IMG/VR virus record: IMGVR_UViG_3300009184_004698
Coordinates: 1-22,443 of that record
Strand: one strand, 5' to 3'
DNA length: 22,443 nucleotides
DNA from: a virus
The notes beneath the pieces were generated by a model. The model was given only the letters and a program-made list of their open reading frames with translations. It did no database searches and had not been told where the DNA came from. The stretch's first letter is position 1; every line of letters begins with the position of its first letter. The position numbers were made by a program, and so were the translations under genes. This document shows positions 6,820 through 17,001 of the stretch, piece after piece.

Positions 6820-9800
6820 TAAGCACAAGCGATAATACGAAGATCTTTAACACGAGGAACTTCAGAAGAGTTTTTAGATTTTAAAACAATCTTAACTCTT
6901 ACAGCGTCAAATGCTTCTAATTCATCAACTGAATAAGTGACATCAACAAATCTACCATTAGAATTACTATAACGTGCAATTGGAGCATCTGCAGTCATTA
7001 GGTTGTATGTTTCGCTATCAAACGAAGCATTATCACCAATAACAGCATGTTTGTAGTAAACTTCGATATCAGCTTCAGCAGGTAGGTTAACTGCCATGCG
7101 AATTTTCATGAAAGTCGATGGCTGTGCTAAGTTGATACGTTTAGTTACATATTTACTATAAGTTGAAGATTCTGATGGTGCAGTTTCATCAACAAATCGT
7201 TCACGTTGTTTTAGAGTGATTGCTGTTCCAGCTACGACAGAAGTGAATGTTTTATTCAAAGTTACTGAAGAACCATCAGATGCAATTTCTGTAATTAAAA
7301 ATGTACCATTATTACCAGAAGTTCCAGAACCACTAATAGTTAAATACTTACCAACAGTCAAAGTAGCTAAAGCTAATCTAGCAGCACTATTAGCAGTTGT
7401 TATAGTATTTCCAGAACTAAAGGCAATAGTAGTATTTGCAGAAAGAATAGTATTATCATCTAATCCAGCTACGTTTACATTTGTTTCTGTTGGATAATTA
7501 ACTTTATTATTAATAACAATCAGACTAGTACGATGTGTGTCTAGAATTGGAGACAACGCATCATTTTGACTGCTAATTAAAACATTCATTGATAGAGATT
7601 TTTCACCACTAAGCGCATTTGATTCATTTAATTCTGAAGCAACCATTTTGGGTGCAACAAAACTATTATTCTCATTAGGCAAAATTGCAACATGATCCAT
7701 AGTAGTGATATTTTCATAAGCATTCTGTGTAATAGAATCTATAGACATACCACTCGTTGCTTTAAATCCAAATTCCACTGGAGTTTCAGTAAATGTCTGC
7801 ATCGTAATCGATGGGTGAATAGAATCAAATTGTAAGTTTCTAGTGGCAAGTATACCTTGCCCACCAGCATAACCAGAAGCAGTAGCATTAGTTGTAATAG
7901 GATCAGCAACACCAACACCAATAACATAGCTATCTAAATCAACATCAGAGATAATATGAGTTGTGAAGATCTGATTAGCTGGAATACCATTAATGGTATC
8001 GGCATATCTGAATCCCATCGTTGATACAGTTAATGCAGCGTTTGCAGCTAGAGTCAACGATGTGTTACTAGCAATTGATGCAATTTTTCCAAGATAAACT
8101 GACTTCTGTTCACGTCCTCTTGCAAACAAATAATCATCAACAGCAAGTTCACTGGTAAATGCAGTACCAATACCAGTAACAGTTGTACTACTAGAACCAG
8201 TGCTAATAAATCCTGTACCAAAAGTTCCACCGACTAAATCAACTTTAGAATTAACTGGCATGCCATGGTCTTTTTGCCATACACGAACTTGAGATTGTCC
8301 AGTTCTTGTTTCAAAAGGATTAACTTCTAGCATTTGTATTGGTAGAACATCATTGACATATTCTATGTTACCAACAACACCAGTATCAAACTTAGCACGA
8401 TAAATGGTAAATTTCAAATCTTGAGTTTGATCTGCTGTCCAAGTGGAAGCATTTTGAGATTTAAATAATGAACCAAGATATGGTTGCTCAGAAATAGTAC
8501 GAGCAGTTCCAGGCATTAAATCACCAACTTGTGAAATCCAAACATTATAATTGTTTGAGTCAGAGGCAAGAACAATTGCATATTCTGTACCCTCTTGAAC
8601 ATAAACTGGAGAAGGAAATTCAAATGTAGTTGGAGTGTCGTATGATTTTACTGTTGTATCATTTAATGTTACAGTATTTTCTGATAGATTAACTTGTTCT
8701 GGTTTTAATGTTACACGTGAGAACGGTAGGACACGCTTACCTGGATATCCGTTAACAACTTCACGGATCTCAAGCATAACTGGAACCGCTGGATCTTTAG
8801 TAGCAAAGAATACATCAACTTTAGATAAGAAACATCCACCTTTAGTGTCAATCAAGAATGTCTGTGCAAGAGGATCCCACCAAACGTGATTTAATGCGGA
8901 ACGTGTTGCAGTTTGGATAATAACTTGATTCTCGGTTAATTGTTCTTCAACTAACTCAGCATTACGAACGGCATTGACAGTTTGCTGACGTGTTTCTAAT
9001 ACACCCTCAGCACGATAGTTCGCACGTGCACGAGAACTAAATTCACCTCTAGGAGTTGTAGTATCAACTAATTTTAATTCACGTGTTCCACAACGGAAAC
9101 GAACAGCTTCTGTATTTGGAATATTGAATAGTAGTTGAACATCACCATTATAATTAGTTACTAAATTATCACCAAGAACTTTAACTGTTGGAGTAGTAAC
9201 AACTGTTCCTGTCGCAGCAGAAGCATAAGCTAATGGATTAGAACCAGTGATAGTATTACCAGAAGAGATAGTTCCAATAATATTATTAACAAATAATGAG
9301 TACTCACCAGTATCTGGATTATATTCTTTACCAACTACGACTGCAGTAGCTACAGTAGTTGCGCCATTTTTAATAGTTAAAAACTCACCTTTATTTAAAC
9401 ACATTTGTGAATCGCCATCGATACGACGTGCAGCTTCAGCTGCAAGACCACCTACGTTAGTCACATCATCAAATTTGTTGTGGGTTGCTTGTCTAGACGC
9501 TATTAAAGCAGCACCTGTACCAGTGCCATACGGAGTATAAACAATTCGAGTGGCAGGAGTACAGAATGCTGAGATATCAATATCATCAAAGAATGGGTAA
9601 AAACGTGTTAGTGGTTTTAACTTTTGAACTTGAATTAATACATTGCGAGAGCGCATGTAAGGAATAACAGCAGTTGATAATACACGATCTGCCACTATTT
9701 GTCTATCAATTTTGGTCACAAGACTAGTTTTAACACCAGTGCGTGCTTGCCCAATCGGTGTTGCGTCTGTATAGATAGTACCCCATGTAACCCAGTTACG

Positions 9801-12800
9801 TCCAGATGCATAGTATGCAGTTGCAGTAGTTGTAGTTTCACCAACCCACTGAGTTTGCCAACCATTCCAAACAGTACCTAAAGCATTCGCCTTTTCAGCA
9901 AGCACTTTCATTGTGGTAAAATTACCTTCAACATCAAATACTAAATCTGGACGACGATCTACTTCAAACCAGTCATCAGAAGATGGATTAATTTTAACAT
10001 CACCGATAAAAGTGAACACGGCAAATGGATTGATGTTTTCTAAGCGAGAAGCAAATTGTTGAGTAACAACAGGAAGATGATCAACAACAGGTAATGTGAT
10101 AACATCACCATACATTTTATAATTTCTATTGTTGCGTGCGCCTGGAGAAATAGCTTTTTCTAAAAGGTTTACGTTATTCATTGCAAAGAATGGACGTAAC
10201 TCAGCATTGTTCATATCAATAGAACATAGGTAGTCAGGATTTGTTGCGTCACCAGTATTATGTCCAGTGAAACCATCAACAATAAAGCCATTCTTAAATC
10301 TTGTATCTCCGTTTGCATCAACAATGTCTAATGATTCAGTCTGTTGCTCTAATAAAGATAAAGAAGTATAATATTCTAAGTTATCAATACGTTTTTCTAG
10401 TTTACCGATATCACGCATTGTATATCGTTTATTATCAATTTTTTCAACGATTACATTATCTGAACTCGTACCAAATGTATATGGCTGAAGTGTTAAACTA
10501 TAAAGAACCATACCCATAGAAGGATCTGGAGGTGAACCTGGATTTAATGATGATACACCATCAATCGCAAAAAACTCTCCACTAAAGTCAATAGCAATTT
10601 TAGTTTTTCTTGCTAGGTAATAAGTGAAATCAGCAATAACATCAATACCACGTTTTGGAATTCTTGAATAAGATGGATTGGTTCCAGTAGTAAAACTTGT
10701 ACCAGCATCATTAAGTCTTGGACGGAAATCAATTGTATCTCGTAAAGGGCTTCCACGATATGTAGGAATGCTATTATACATATCCGCTGGATATGAGTTT
10801 ACTGTAAAATAATCACCCGCATCATGTTTGAGCCAATCAAATGTAACAGCGATTGGTGCTTCAGGTGGAGCATATGAATTCTTTAATACTAAACGAGAAA
10901 TATCGTAGTGTGTCAATCTCTGACCATCATCAAAATCATATCTGTCTGTAATATCAATATCATATGTAGAACCATAAGATGAAAAAGTTCCTGATTTCAT
11001 CTTAACTGAAACTAAACGATATGCATCAGCTTTACCTAATAGTAATTCTGTTTTCTGAGCAGTGGCTGCAGTTGTAAATTCAACAGTTTCAGAGTATTGT
11101 GGAAGTTTAGTTTTTTCAGTTAGTGTAATACCTGTTTTATTAATAGCTGCAATAACACTAATAGATCTACCAGAATATGTAGATCCCAAAGTAATAACAC
11201 ATGTTGATGTAGATGGTGCGATATTTCCAGCAGTTACATTGATGATTAATCCAGTAGTATTATCTACTACAATATAATTATCAGTTTCAGCTGCAGAGGC
11301 AAATGTTCCAGATGCAGTTGAAATTGTTAGTGTTGGTGTTGATGATACTGTAGCATTATTACTAAATTTTTCATAAACAGTGTATGAAGTATCATTTGCC
11401 AATAATGAATTACGAACATCTTTAATTGCAAAATAAGGAAGAGGGAATATTAATTTTGTGTTTTCTGGTTCATATACAGTAGTAGAAACTCTAGCATATG
11501 ATACATCACTAATAGCAGATCCTGGACCAGCTGTTAGTGTTAATCCACCATTAGTTTCAACAGAAGCGACACGATATGAACTACCATTTGCATAAATGTA
11601 GTCACCAGAAATAAAATCATCAAGGAAATTTGTACCTTTACCAGTAACTGCAGTACCAGAAATACTTACAGTATTAATTAAAGGAATTGGAATAACTTTT
11701 ACATCTGCACTAAAAGATAGAGCAGCAGAACCACCATTATAGAAGAATGATTTGGCTTTGCGAACAAAGTCAGTATTACCAACCATTTTAATATCAAACA
11801 ATGATAGTTTATAAACTGATGTTTGAGTGCCAATATCACCATTATCCCATTCTAAGATACGTGCACGTGCAGTACCAATTAGGGTTGCTCCACTTGGAAC
11901 AACACCCCGTGTTCCATTTAATCTATCATAGATATCAATGTCAAGGTAGTTTTGAACTGGTGGTAAACCACTTACGTTAGTTACTAAAACATAGTTACCA
12001 ACTGTAGCTGGAATAACAGCATTAACAACTTGAACATCATCTCTGGCTTTATTTACAGCAACATATTCAGTAGAAGTTTTTTCAATCTCATAACCCTGCA
12101 CATATGCTTTACCTGCATCTAAACCAATAGCAAGTTTAGCATCATTAATTTTTTGTTCTTCTTCAGTTTCACCAACATTTGGAGAATAGATGCCACGATT
12201 ATAATTTGGAATTTCTGTGTATTCCCATTCTACACCACCATTTGATTCACCATCATATTCAGAACCAGTTGTATGAATTGGTGTGATTGATGATGATTGT
12301 TCAGTATTTTTGGCAACATAAGTGTTACCTGCATTACTTACAATGTCTCCTTGTAGATAAACTCTTCCAGTAGCCCACTGCCCACGATTATTATTACGAT
12401 ATTCACGAACATCAATATCAAAATTCTTAACAGTATAATTACCAGATTCATCATAAGTACGACGAGCAAATTCTTGTTCTAAAACAGAATACTCAGTATT
12501 TCTTGCTGCTTTTCTAACATTACCTTTATTAGTTCTAATCAACTCAATAAAATCAGTATCTGAATCTTTATCAGTTACTGAAGAATACGTGTTAATATAA
12601 GCAAGAGTCAAAGTACCATTTGTTGCATCACCAGAAGTATGAGTCGGTGCAGATGACCCAGAAACACCAGCAACAATAACACGATAATAAAGAGTGTTGG
12701 ATCTAATTAAATCTCCAACAGCATACTCACGAGTTTGTTGCCAAGTTTGGGCATCGGTATAATCTGGAATTGCTGTAAGAATTGCATCAATAGTGTAACG

Positions 12801-13502
12801 ATGGGCTCCAGGAGCAGCATAGTTAAACGAATTTTGAGCATTATCAAATAAAGTAATATCTTCTTCAGCTGTAACGATTTCTTCATTACAAACAAGACCT
12901 ATACGGTAAGTAGGAAGATTAGTATATTTGTCTAGAACAATGGTTTGTGGTGAGACAAGAACAAAATGTCCTTTAAGAAAATAAACACCCTGCTCAATAA
13001 TAGCAAGAGATGATTTACCTGTAGCATTAGTCGCTGCAGCTTGTGTTGAATATACACCATCTATTGTTTGAATAACATCAGATTCGGCAAATTTTTTGGT
13101 TGTTGTATTAGAGTCAGAATTTTTATAACGAACATATAGAGTTGATGGGTCACCATTTTCTGCAACAGTATAGTGTAAAACTTCAGCTTGAAGTCCAGTG
13201 CTATTTTTAATAGTTTTACCAGCAAAATTAGAAATGTTAGTATCAGTTAAAACACTGTTATAACTTTCTGTTAATTTAATATAACTAACTTTTGTATCAA
13301 TACTCGAAGCACCAGGAATAACCATGGCACCTTCTTTAAATACATGAGTACCAAATTTTGTAATTTGATTCTGTAAAACAGTTTGTAACTGTGTTAATTC
13401 CCTAGCTTGAACAGCATAACTTGGGCGGAATAAAATACGATAAAACTTCTTAGTCTCGTCAAAGTCGTCATAGTAAGGTTCGGTATTGAAGTTAATTGTC
13501 AT
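6819..13502 (-). CDS. Giant DUF4815-type virion structural protein
   Basis: At 2227 aa this is the largest gene. The N-terminus (NFNTEPYYDDFDETKKFYRI, then LFRPSYAVQARELTQLQTVL) matches the start of the DUF4815-type structural proteins of cyanophages and other marine T4-like phages, which follow gp8 and are thought to be part of the baseplate periphery or fibre network. Inside are adhesin-like beta modules: two with Y..GD(L/I)(I/V)...Y and P.HT(S/T)G signatures (about residues 256-302 and 370-434), and two with V(T)GxGTxF...D(Y) signatures (about 611-662 and 1760-1825). The C-terminus (about 1950-2227) is a distinct region containing LSMNVLISSQNDAL and ending RVKDLRIIACA. A candidate late promoter precedes the gene, and AAGAGAAG lies about 10 nt before the ATG. 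Its exact virion position is unknown; it may replace functions of T4 gp10-gp12, none of which is recognisable here. Confidence 0.82.
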   Translation of the reverse strand: MTINFNTEPYYDDFDETKKFYRILFRPSYAVQARELTQLQTVLQNQITKFGTHVFKEGAMVIPGASSIDTKVSYIKLTESYNSVLTDTNISNFAGKTIKNSTGLQAEVLHYTVAENGDPSTLYVRYKNSDSNTTTKKFAESDVIQTIDGVYSTQAAATNATGKSSLAIIEQGVYFLKGHFVLVSPQTIVLDKYTNLPTYRIGLVCNEEIVTAEEDITLFDNAQNSFNYAAPGAHRYTIDAILTAIPDYTDAQTWQQTREYAVGDLIRSNTLYYRVIVAGVSGSSAPTHTSGDATNGTLTLAYINTYSSVTDKDSDTDFIELIRTNKGNVRKAARNTEYSVLEQEFARRTYDESGNYTVKNFDIDVREYRNNNRGQWATGRVYLQGDIVSNAGNTYVAKNTEQSSSITPIHTTGSEYDGESNGGVEWEYTEIPNYNRGIYSPNVGETEEEQKINDAKLAIGLDAGKAYVQGYEIEKTSTEYVAVNKARDDVQVVNAVIPATVGNYVLVTNVSGLPPVQNYLDIDIYDRLNGTRGVVPSGATLIGTARARILEWDNGDIGTQTSVYKLSLFDIKMVGNTDFVRKAKSFFYNGGSAALSFSADVKVIPIPLINTVSISGTAVTGKGTNFLDDFISGDYIYANGSSYRVASVETNGGLTLTAGPGSAISDVSYARVSTTVYEPENTKLIFPLPYFAIKDVRNSLLANDTSYTVYEKFSNNATVSSTPTLTISTASGTFASAAETDNYIVVDNTTGLIINVTAGNIAPSTSTCVITLGSTYSGRSISVIAAINKTGITLTEKTKLPQYSETVEFTTAATAQKTELLLGKADAYRLVSVKMKSGTFSSYGSTYDIDITDRYDFDDGQRLTHYDISRLVLKNSYAPPEAPIAVTFDWLKHDAGDYFTVNSYPADMYNSIPTYRGSPLRDTIDFRPRLNDAGTSFTTGTNPSYSRIPKRGIDVIADFTYYLARKTKIAIDFSGEFFAIDGVSSLNPGSPPDPSMGMVLYSLTLQPYTFGTSSDNVIVEKIDNKRYTMRDIGKLEKRIDNLEYYTSLSLLEQQTESLDIVDANGDTRFKNGFIVDGFTGHNTGDATNPDYLCSIDMNNAELRPFFAMNNVNLLEKAISPGARNNRNYKMYGDVITLPVVDHLPVVTQQFASRLENINPFAVFTFIGDVKINPSSDDWFEVDRRPDLVFDVEGNFTTMKVLAEKANALGTVWNGWQTQWVGETTTTATAYYASGRNWVTWGTIYTDATPIGQARTGVKTSLVTKIDRQIVADRVLSTAVIPYMRSRNVLIQVQKLKPLTRFYPFFDDIDISAFCTPATRIVYTPYGTGTGAALIASRQATHNKFDDVTNVGGLAAEAARRIDGDSQMCLNKGEFLTIKNGATTVATAVVVGKEYNPDTGEYSLFVNNIIGTISSGNTITGSNPLAYASAATGTVVTTPTVKVLGDNLVTNYNGDVQLLFNIPNTEAVRFRCGTRELKLVDTTTPRGEFSSRARANYRAEGVLETRQQTVNAVRNAELVEEQLTENQVIIQTATRSALNHVWWDPLAQTFLIDTKGGCFLSKVDVFFATKDPAVPVMLEIREVVNGYPGKRVLPFSRVTLKPEQVNLSENTVTLNDTTVKSYDTPTTFEFPSPVYVQEGTEYAIVLASDSNNYNVWISQVGDLMPGTARTISEQPYLGSLFKSQNASTWTADQTQDLKFTIYRAKFDTGVVGNIEYVNDVLPIQMLEVNPFETRTGQSQVRVWQKDHGMPVNSKVDLVGGTFGTGFISTGSSSTTVTGIGTAFTSELAVDDYLFARGREQKSVYLGKIASIASNTSLTLAANAALTVSTMGFRYADTINGIPANQIFTTHIISDVDLDSYVIGVGVADPITTNATASGYAGGQGILATRNLQFDSIHPSITMQTFTETPVEFGFKATSGMSIDSITQNAYENITTMDHVAILPNENNSFVAPKMVASELNESNALSGEKSLSMNVLISSQNDALSPILDTHRTSLIVINNKVNYPTETNVNVAGLDDNTILSANTTIAFSSGNTITTANSAARLALATLTVGKYLTISGSGTSGNNGTFLITEIASDGSSVTLNKTFTSVVAGTAITLKQRERFVDETAPSESSTYSKYVTKRINLAQPSTFMKIRMAVNLPAEADIEVYYKHAVIGDNASFDSETYNLMTADAPIARYSNSNGRFVDVTYSVDELEAFDAVRVKIVLKSKNSSEVPRVKDLRIIACA

Positions 13503-13536
13503 TCTTTAATCTTCTCTTAATAGTTGGTTCTTATTC

Positions 13537-13544
13537 TATTTATG
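13537..13544 (-). promoter_or_regulatory. Candidate T4-type late promoter (CATAAATA)
   Basis: On the minus strand, CATAAATA lies directly after the gp8-like stop codon and differs from the T4 late consensus TATAAATA only in its first base. Transcription would begin near 13531, leaving a leader of roughly 30 nt before the giant structural gene. It sits in one of the few real gaps of the operon (42 nt). In AT-rich DNA such octamers arise by chance, so position is the main support. Confidence 0.45.
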
Positions 13545-16505
13545 TTAGAATCTAATAACTGTACGTAAAGTAACAGTCTCATCAGCAGAAGGAGTAAACC
13601 CTGCTTTGTTATCAATAAACATTAATTGTCCAGAGTATTTATCAATCGTTGGAGCACCTACTGAGGAAATCGAAAATGTATGGGCTCCACTTACAAAACT
13701 ATCATTAATCTGAGGTGTATCGTTATCAAGCGATTGTAATAGTGCACCTGAGGTAGATACAGAGACTATACGATAATGTCGTAAAAAGGTTTCTCCATTA
13801 ACAACTCGTTCAACTGTTACATCAGTATCTTTCGGGAAATTTGCGGTATTAATAGTTCCCTCTACGTTAAAACATGCAGAGCCAATAACACCTTGGAATC
13901 TTTGGTCAGTCCCATATATGTTCGGGTTTTTAATAATACCAAGTTGACGATAGTCATTATTTACAGCAAATCCCTGATTCAAGTCAGTTGATACGTTTGA
14001 GTAAAACATTAATGTTCTAGCAAAAAATTCATCTGGGGCATTTTTACCGTGTCCGCCATTTGGGCACATAATTGCTCTTGCGGTAGCTGCATGTCCATTG
14101 CCACTAATAACAACATCTGCAAAGGTATATCCTTCGCCTGGATCAGTTATAGTAATTTTACTAATTCTACCATTGGCACTATTAATTGTTGCGATTGCTT
14201 GTGCGCCAGTGCCATCTCCATTAATTTGAACAGTGGCAACACCATAACCATATCCACCAGAAACCACTTTAATTGCATTGATAGTTCCATCAGTTGCTAA
14301 AATTTCATTATTAGCTTGTAAAGATTGGATTGTACCTATATTAAGATCAGGTGCTAATGCAGCATCATCTCCGTCACCAGAAACTGTAATAGTTGCAGTT
14401 GAATATCCAACACCTGCATTTTCAACGATAACACCAACTATTTGCCCACCAGAAATAACTGGAAGTAATTTAGCCTCAGATTTAGAAGTTTTAAATGATG
14501 CTTGTGCATTTATGCCAGTTGCATCTGTTATAGTAACAGATGGTACAGAAGAATAACCAGCACCAAATCTACGAACAACTTCACCTGTAGCTGGATATCC
14601 AGAATATGTTAAAGTAGCTGGTGCACCAAGATATAATAATGCAGCAGTTCCATTTGTTACTGTTCCAGTAGTATGTGAAGGAATAGTTGATGCATGAGTT
14701 GTACCAGCAGTAGTAACTTTATATAATCTATTAGAAACATATACAGTGCTATTTAAAGTCACAGCTGTTGAATTAGCAAACGCTGGTGAATTAACTACAG
14801 CACCAGTAGTATGAACAGGTGCAACAGACCCGAGAATTCCTGCGCCAGTCACAGTGTATAATCTATTTGAAGAATAATACTGTTCTGTAACTAAAACTGC
14901 AGTTAAAGCAGACCATTCAGTTCCGAAGGAAACAGTCGGATCGCTAGTATAGTTATCTCCTTGATTATGTATAGTCACAAACTTAATCGAACTACCATTC
15001 ATCTTACATATACCAATTGCACCTGATCCACCACCGCCAGTAAAATTAACTGTGGGAGGAGAATTGTATCCATTACCAGAGTTGGTTAAATTGATCTCTC
15101 GAACTGAACCAATTAAAGTTATTGCGCTAATAATTTTTCCAGTAGCAGTTCCTGTGCCTGAAGAACTTCCAGTGGTGGCAGCAGTGAAAGTGCTACCAAC
15201 GCTATAAGTAACACCCGATGTTCCAGCAATAGTATTCCATTGAGTATTTGTTGTAGTACCAAGTGATGCAATGGTATAAGTATAACCCACAATAAATGAT
15301 CCAGCTGTATAAGCAGTTGATGCACCAATTGTTACATTTGTTCGTGCACGTGTTCCAATATACTTTAAAGCTGCTGTATTGTTTTGAACAGTACCCAATC
15401 TATGAGTTGGTTCATTTACAGATAAAGTTCCTGGAGTAACAACTTCATAGTAATCTGATGTACTATTACGAATTTTTTGTCCTAAGAAAACAGTCGCTCC
15501 TCCAATAAATGAAGAAGAGTCAGCGATTGGCTCACTAATTGTGACTACTGGAGAAGAAGAATAATTTTCTCCAGTAGTTACCATATCAATTGAAGTTAAG
15601 AATACTTGATCTTCTTGGCGATATCCATCCCCAGTAACTGTCAAAGTTGCAGTTGTATAACCAGAACCTTTATTATTAATAACGATACTATCCATTGCAC
15701 CATTAGAATAGAACTGATTAGTCAATGCTGAAATCACAGGCATTTGTTGATCTGATAGAAATTTATTACGGAGATTAATTGGAACATTATACATGTATTT
15801 CCAAACATATCCGTCTACAGTAGACATTGGAAAAGTAGAAGTGCCCAATGGTTTAACTGTTGAAGGTGAATTATTATTATTATCAAGACATTTATAGACG
15901 TTAAAGTCTTCTGTCATAACATAAAATACTGCATCTTCTAATTTTGTTGCACCAGAGTATGGTCTATTAATAACAGCTTGTAATATTGCACCAGATCCTG
16001 CACCACCAGTAACAGTTACTGTTGGTTGAGATGTATAACCAGTACCTCTTGATGTACCCGCATATCCAATATCTTCAATTGATATAATTTGACCTTCAGC
16101 TACTACTGGGTAAAATTTAGCACCAGTGCCACCACCTCCAGTAATTGTAATAGTTGGAAGAGTTGTATAACCAGAACCACCATTAATTACATTTAAACCA
16201 ATAATTTCATTATGATATTCGTCATCATACATATCATATACATTACCTGAAGTCCAATTAACTCTGGGAATAACAAATGATACATCTGATGGACCAATGG
16301 CTTTCATCGTAATAATTTCATCACGAGTTTCACGTTCATATGCATATGAGTCAGTCGCAAATGGTGGATTTAAATCATCACTCCATTTTAGAGTTTTTCC
16401 GAGAAAGTAGTAATAGTTTGAAGACTTAGTTGCTACGTCTCGATAAACACCATCTGCCAATGACTTGTGCAGAATTGTTTTAATTAGAGAAGATGATGTC
16501 GCCAT
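13545..16505 (-). CDS. 8: Expanded baseplate wedge protein, gp8-like
   Basis: A 986-aa protein whose two ends match T4 gp8, itself only 334 aa. Near the N-terminus are a YYFLGKTLKWSDD segment, PPFATDS and VIPRVNW (gp8: FGRSEPWSS, PPYPTDS, VIPRRDW), then DGYVWKYMYNVP near residue 230 (gp8: DGYVWEYLFEIP). The C-terminus has DYRQLGIIKNP and ends SGQLMFIDN...TVTLRTVIRF (gp8: FRQISIITNP, EMIYMENR...INILFTF). Between them lie about 600 residues of added beta-rich material: some ten G.GY...P.V...G.G.GA units, three P.H..G modules, and one YTIASLGTT...TFTA module (about 405-458). gp8 forms part of the baseplate wedge and binds gp7 and gp10 in T4. AAGG sits 7 nt before the ATG. The gp8 identity is by remembered motifs and synteny, not by an alignment run. 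Confidence 0.85.
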   Translation of the reverse strand: MATSSSLIKTILHKSLADGVYRDVATKSSNYYYFLGKTLKWSDDLNPPFATDSYAYERETRDEIITMKAIGPSDVSFVIPRVNWTSGNVYDMYDDEYHNEIIGLNVINGGSGYTTLPTITITGGGGTGAKFYPVVAEGQIISIEDIGYAGTSRGTGYTSQPTVTVTGGAGSGAILQAVINRPYSGATKLEDAVFYVMTEDFNVYKCLDNNNNSPSTVKPLGTSTFPMSTVDGYVWKYMYNVPINLRNKFLSDQQMPVISALTNQFYSNGAMDSIVINNKGSGYTTATLTVTGDGYRQEDQVFLTSIDMVTTGENYSSSPVVTISEPIADSSSFIGGATVFLGQKIRNSTSDYYEVVTPGTLSVNEPTHRLGTVQNNTAALKYIGTRARTNVTIGASTAYTAGSFIVGYTYTIASLGTTTNTQWNTIAGTSGVTYSVGSTFTAATTGSSSGTGTATGKIISAITLIGSVREINLTNSGNGYNSPPTVNFTGGGGSGAIGICKMNGSSIKFVTIHNQGDNYTSDPTVSFGTEWSALTAVLVTEQYYSSNRLYTVTGAGILGSVAPVHTTGAVVNSPAFANSTAVTLNSTVYVSNRLYKVTTAGTTHASTIPSHTTGTVTNGTAALLYLGAPATLTYSGYPATGEVVRRFGAGYSSVPSVTITDATGINAQASFKTSKSEAKLLPVISGGQIVGVIVENAGVGYSTATITVSGDGDDAALAPDLNIGTIQSLQANNEILATDGTINAIKVVSGGYGYGVATVQINGDGTGAQAIATINSANGRISKITITDPGEGYTFADVVISGNGHAATARAIMCPNGGHGKNAPDEFFARTLMFYSNVSTDLNQGFAVNNDYRQLGIIKNPNIYGTDQRFQGVIGSACFNVEGTINTANFPKDTDVTVERVVNGETFLRHYRIVSVSTSGALLQSLDNDTPQINDSFVSGAHTFSISSVGAPTIDKYSGQLMFIDNKAGFTPSADETVTLRTVIRF
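14085..16190 (-). repeat. About ten degenerate G.GY...P.V...G.G.GA protein repeats in gp8-like gene
   Basis: The translated insert contains short beta units with a GxGYxxxPxVxxxGxGxGA pattern at about residues 105, 152, 275, 308, 472, 510, 643, 693, 747 and 787. Clear examples are GSGYTTLPTITITGGGGTGA, GTGYTSQPTVTVTGGAGSGA and NGYNSPPTVNFTGGGGSGA. Other modules interrupt the array. Such units are frequent in marine phage virion proteins; a beta-solenoid or beta-sandwich fold is inferred. Confidence 0.75.
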
Positions 16506-16532
16506 TTACGAACCTTAAACTTAAATTTAAAA

Positions 16533-16985
16533 TTAGCTTACTGTAACAACCCAAGTGACAGCAATAGTGTCACCAGCTTGTTTATTAACAACTGGGAAAG
16601 TAGTACGACAAAGCATAACACCTGCAGTAGAAGCATTAAAAATACCTGCTTCAGTAATAGCACCATCGCCAGTACCAGCTGGGAAAGTTGCGGTGTAAGT
16701 AATAGTATTTGTAGAAACTACTGAACCTGATAGTGAAACACGACCAGTTTGAGTTCCAAGAGCAGTATCACCTGCAGCTGGAGTTCCATTGCCAGTACCG
16801 ATAGCCATATGAGTCATTGCAACTGGTACGTTAGTAGTTGCTGCAATTTTAGCTGCAATGTGGTTCTTACCTGATGTTACTACTAGGTTAGGTACTTGAA
16901 ATTCTTTAACAACTTTGCCAGCTGCATTAGAATGTACAACTGTTACTAAACCAGTTGCTTTTAATGTTTCTTTATTTTCAATCAT
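16533..16985 (-). CDS. Small beta-rich phage virion protein (tail fibre-like family)
   Basis: A 150-aa protein with the hallmarks of a widespread phage structural family: PNLVVTSGKNHIA near residue 31, MTHMAIGTGNGTPAAGDTAL near 58-77, TYTATFPAGTGDGAITEAG near 97-115, an LCRTTFP segment, and a C-terminal WVVTVS strand. Homologues known to me by pattern are annotated as tail fibre or virion proteins in many tailed phages; the fold is probably all beta. It sits between the gp7-like and gp8-like genes, where T4 has nothing. It has the best Shine-Dalgarno of the window, AGGAG at 16996-16992, 6 nt before the ATG, suggesting strong expression and perhaps a high-copy protein. A decoration, fibre or adaptor role is possible; the sequence does not decide. 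Confidence 0.7.
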   Translation of the reverse strand: MIENKETLKATGLVTVVHSNAAGKVVKEFQVPNLVVTSGKNHIAAKIAATTNVPVAMTHMAIGTGNGTPAAGDTALGTQTGRVSLSGSVVSTNTITYTATFPAGTGDGAITEAGIFNASTAGVMLCRTTFPVVNKQAGDTIAVTWVVTVS

Positions 16986-17001
16986 AGAGATCTCCTGTTG
17001 G

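Noticed and set aside
7216-15328. Other open frames of 60-100 codons inside the giant structural genes on both strands
   Set aside because: All lie wholly within well-supported genes and show no family features; they reflect biased composition.
14085-16190. CRISPR-like or transposon repeat in the gp8-like gene
   Set aside because: The repeats are degenerate at the DNA level and conserved only as protein motifs in one open frame, without regular spacing.
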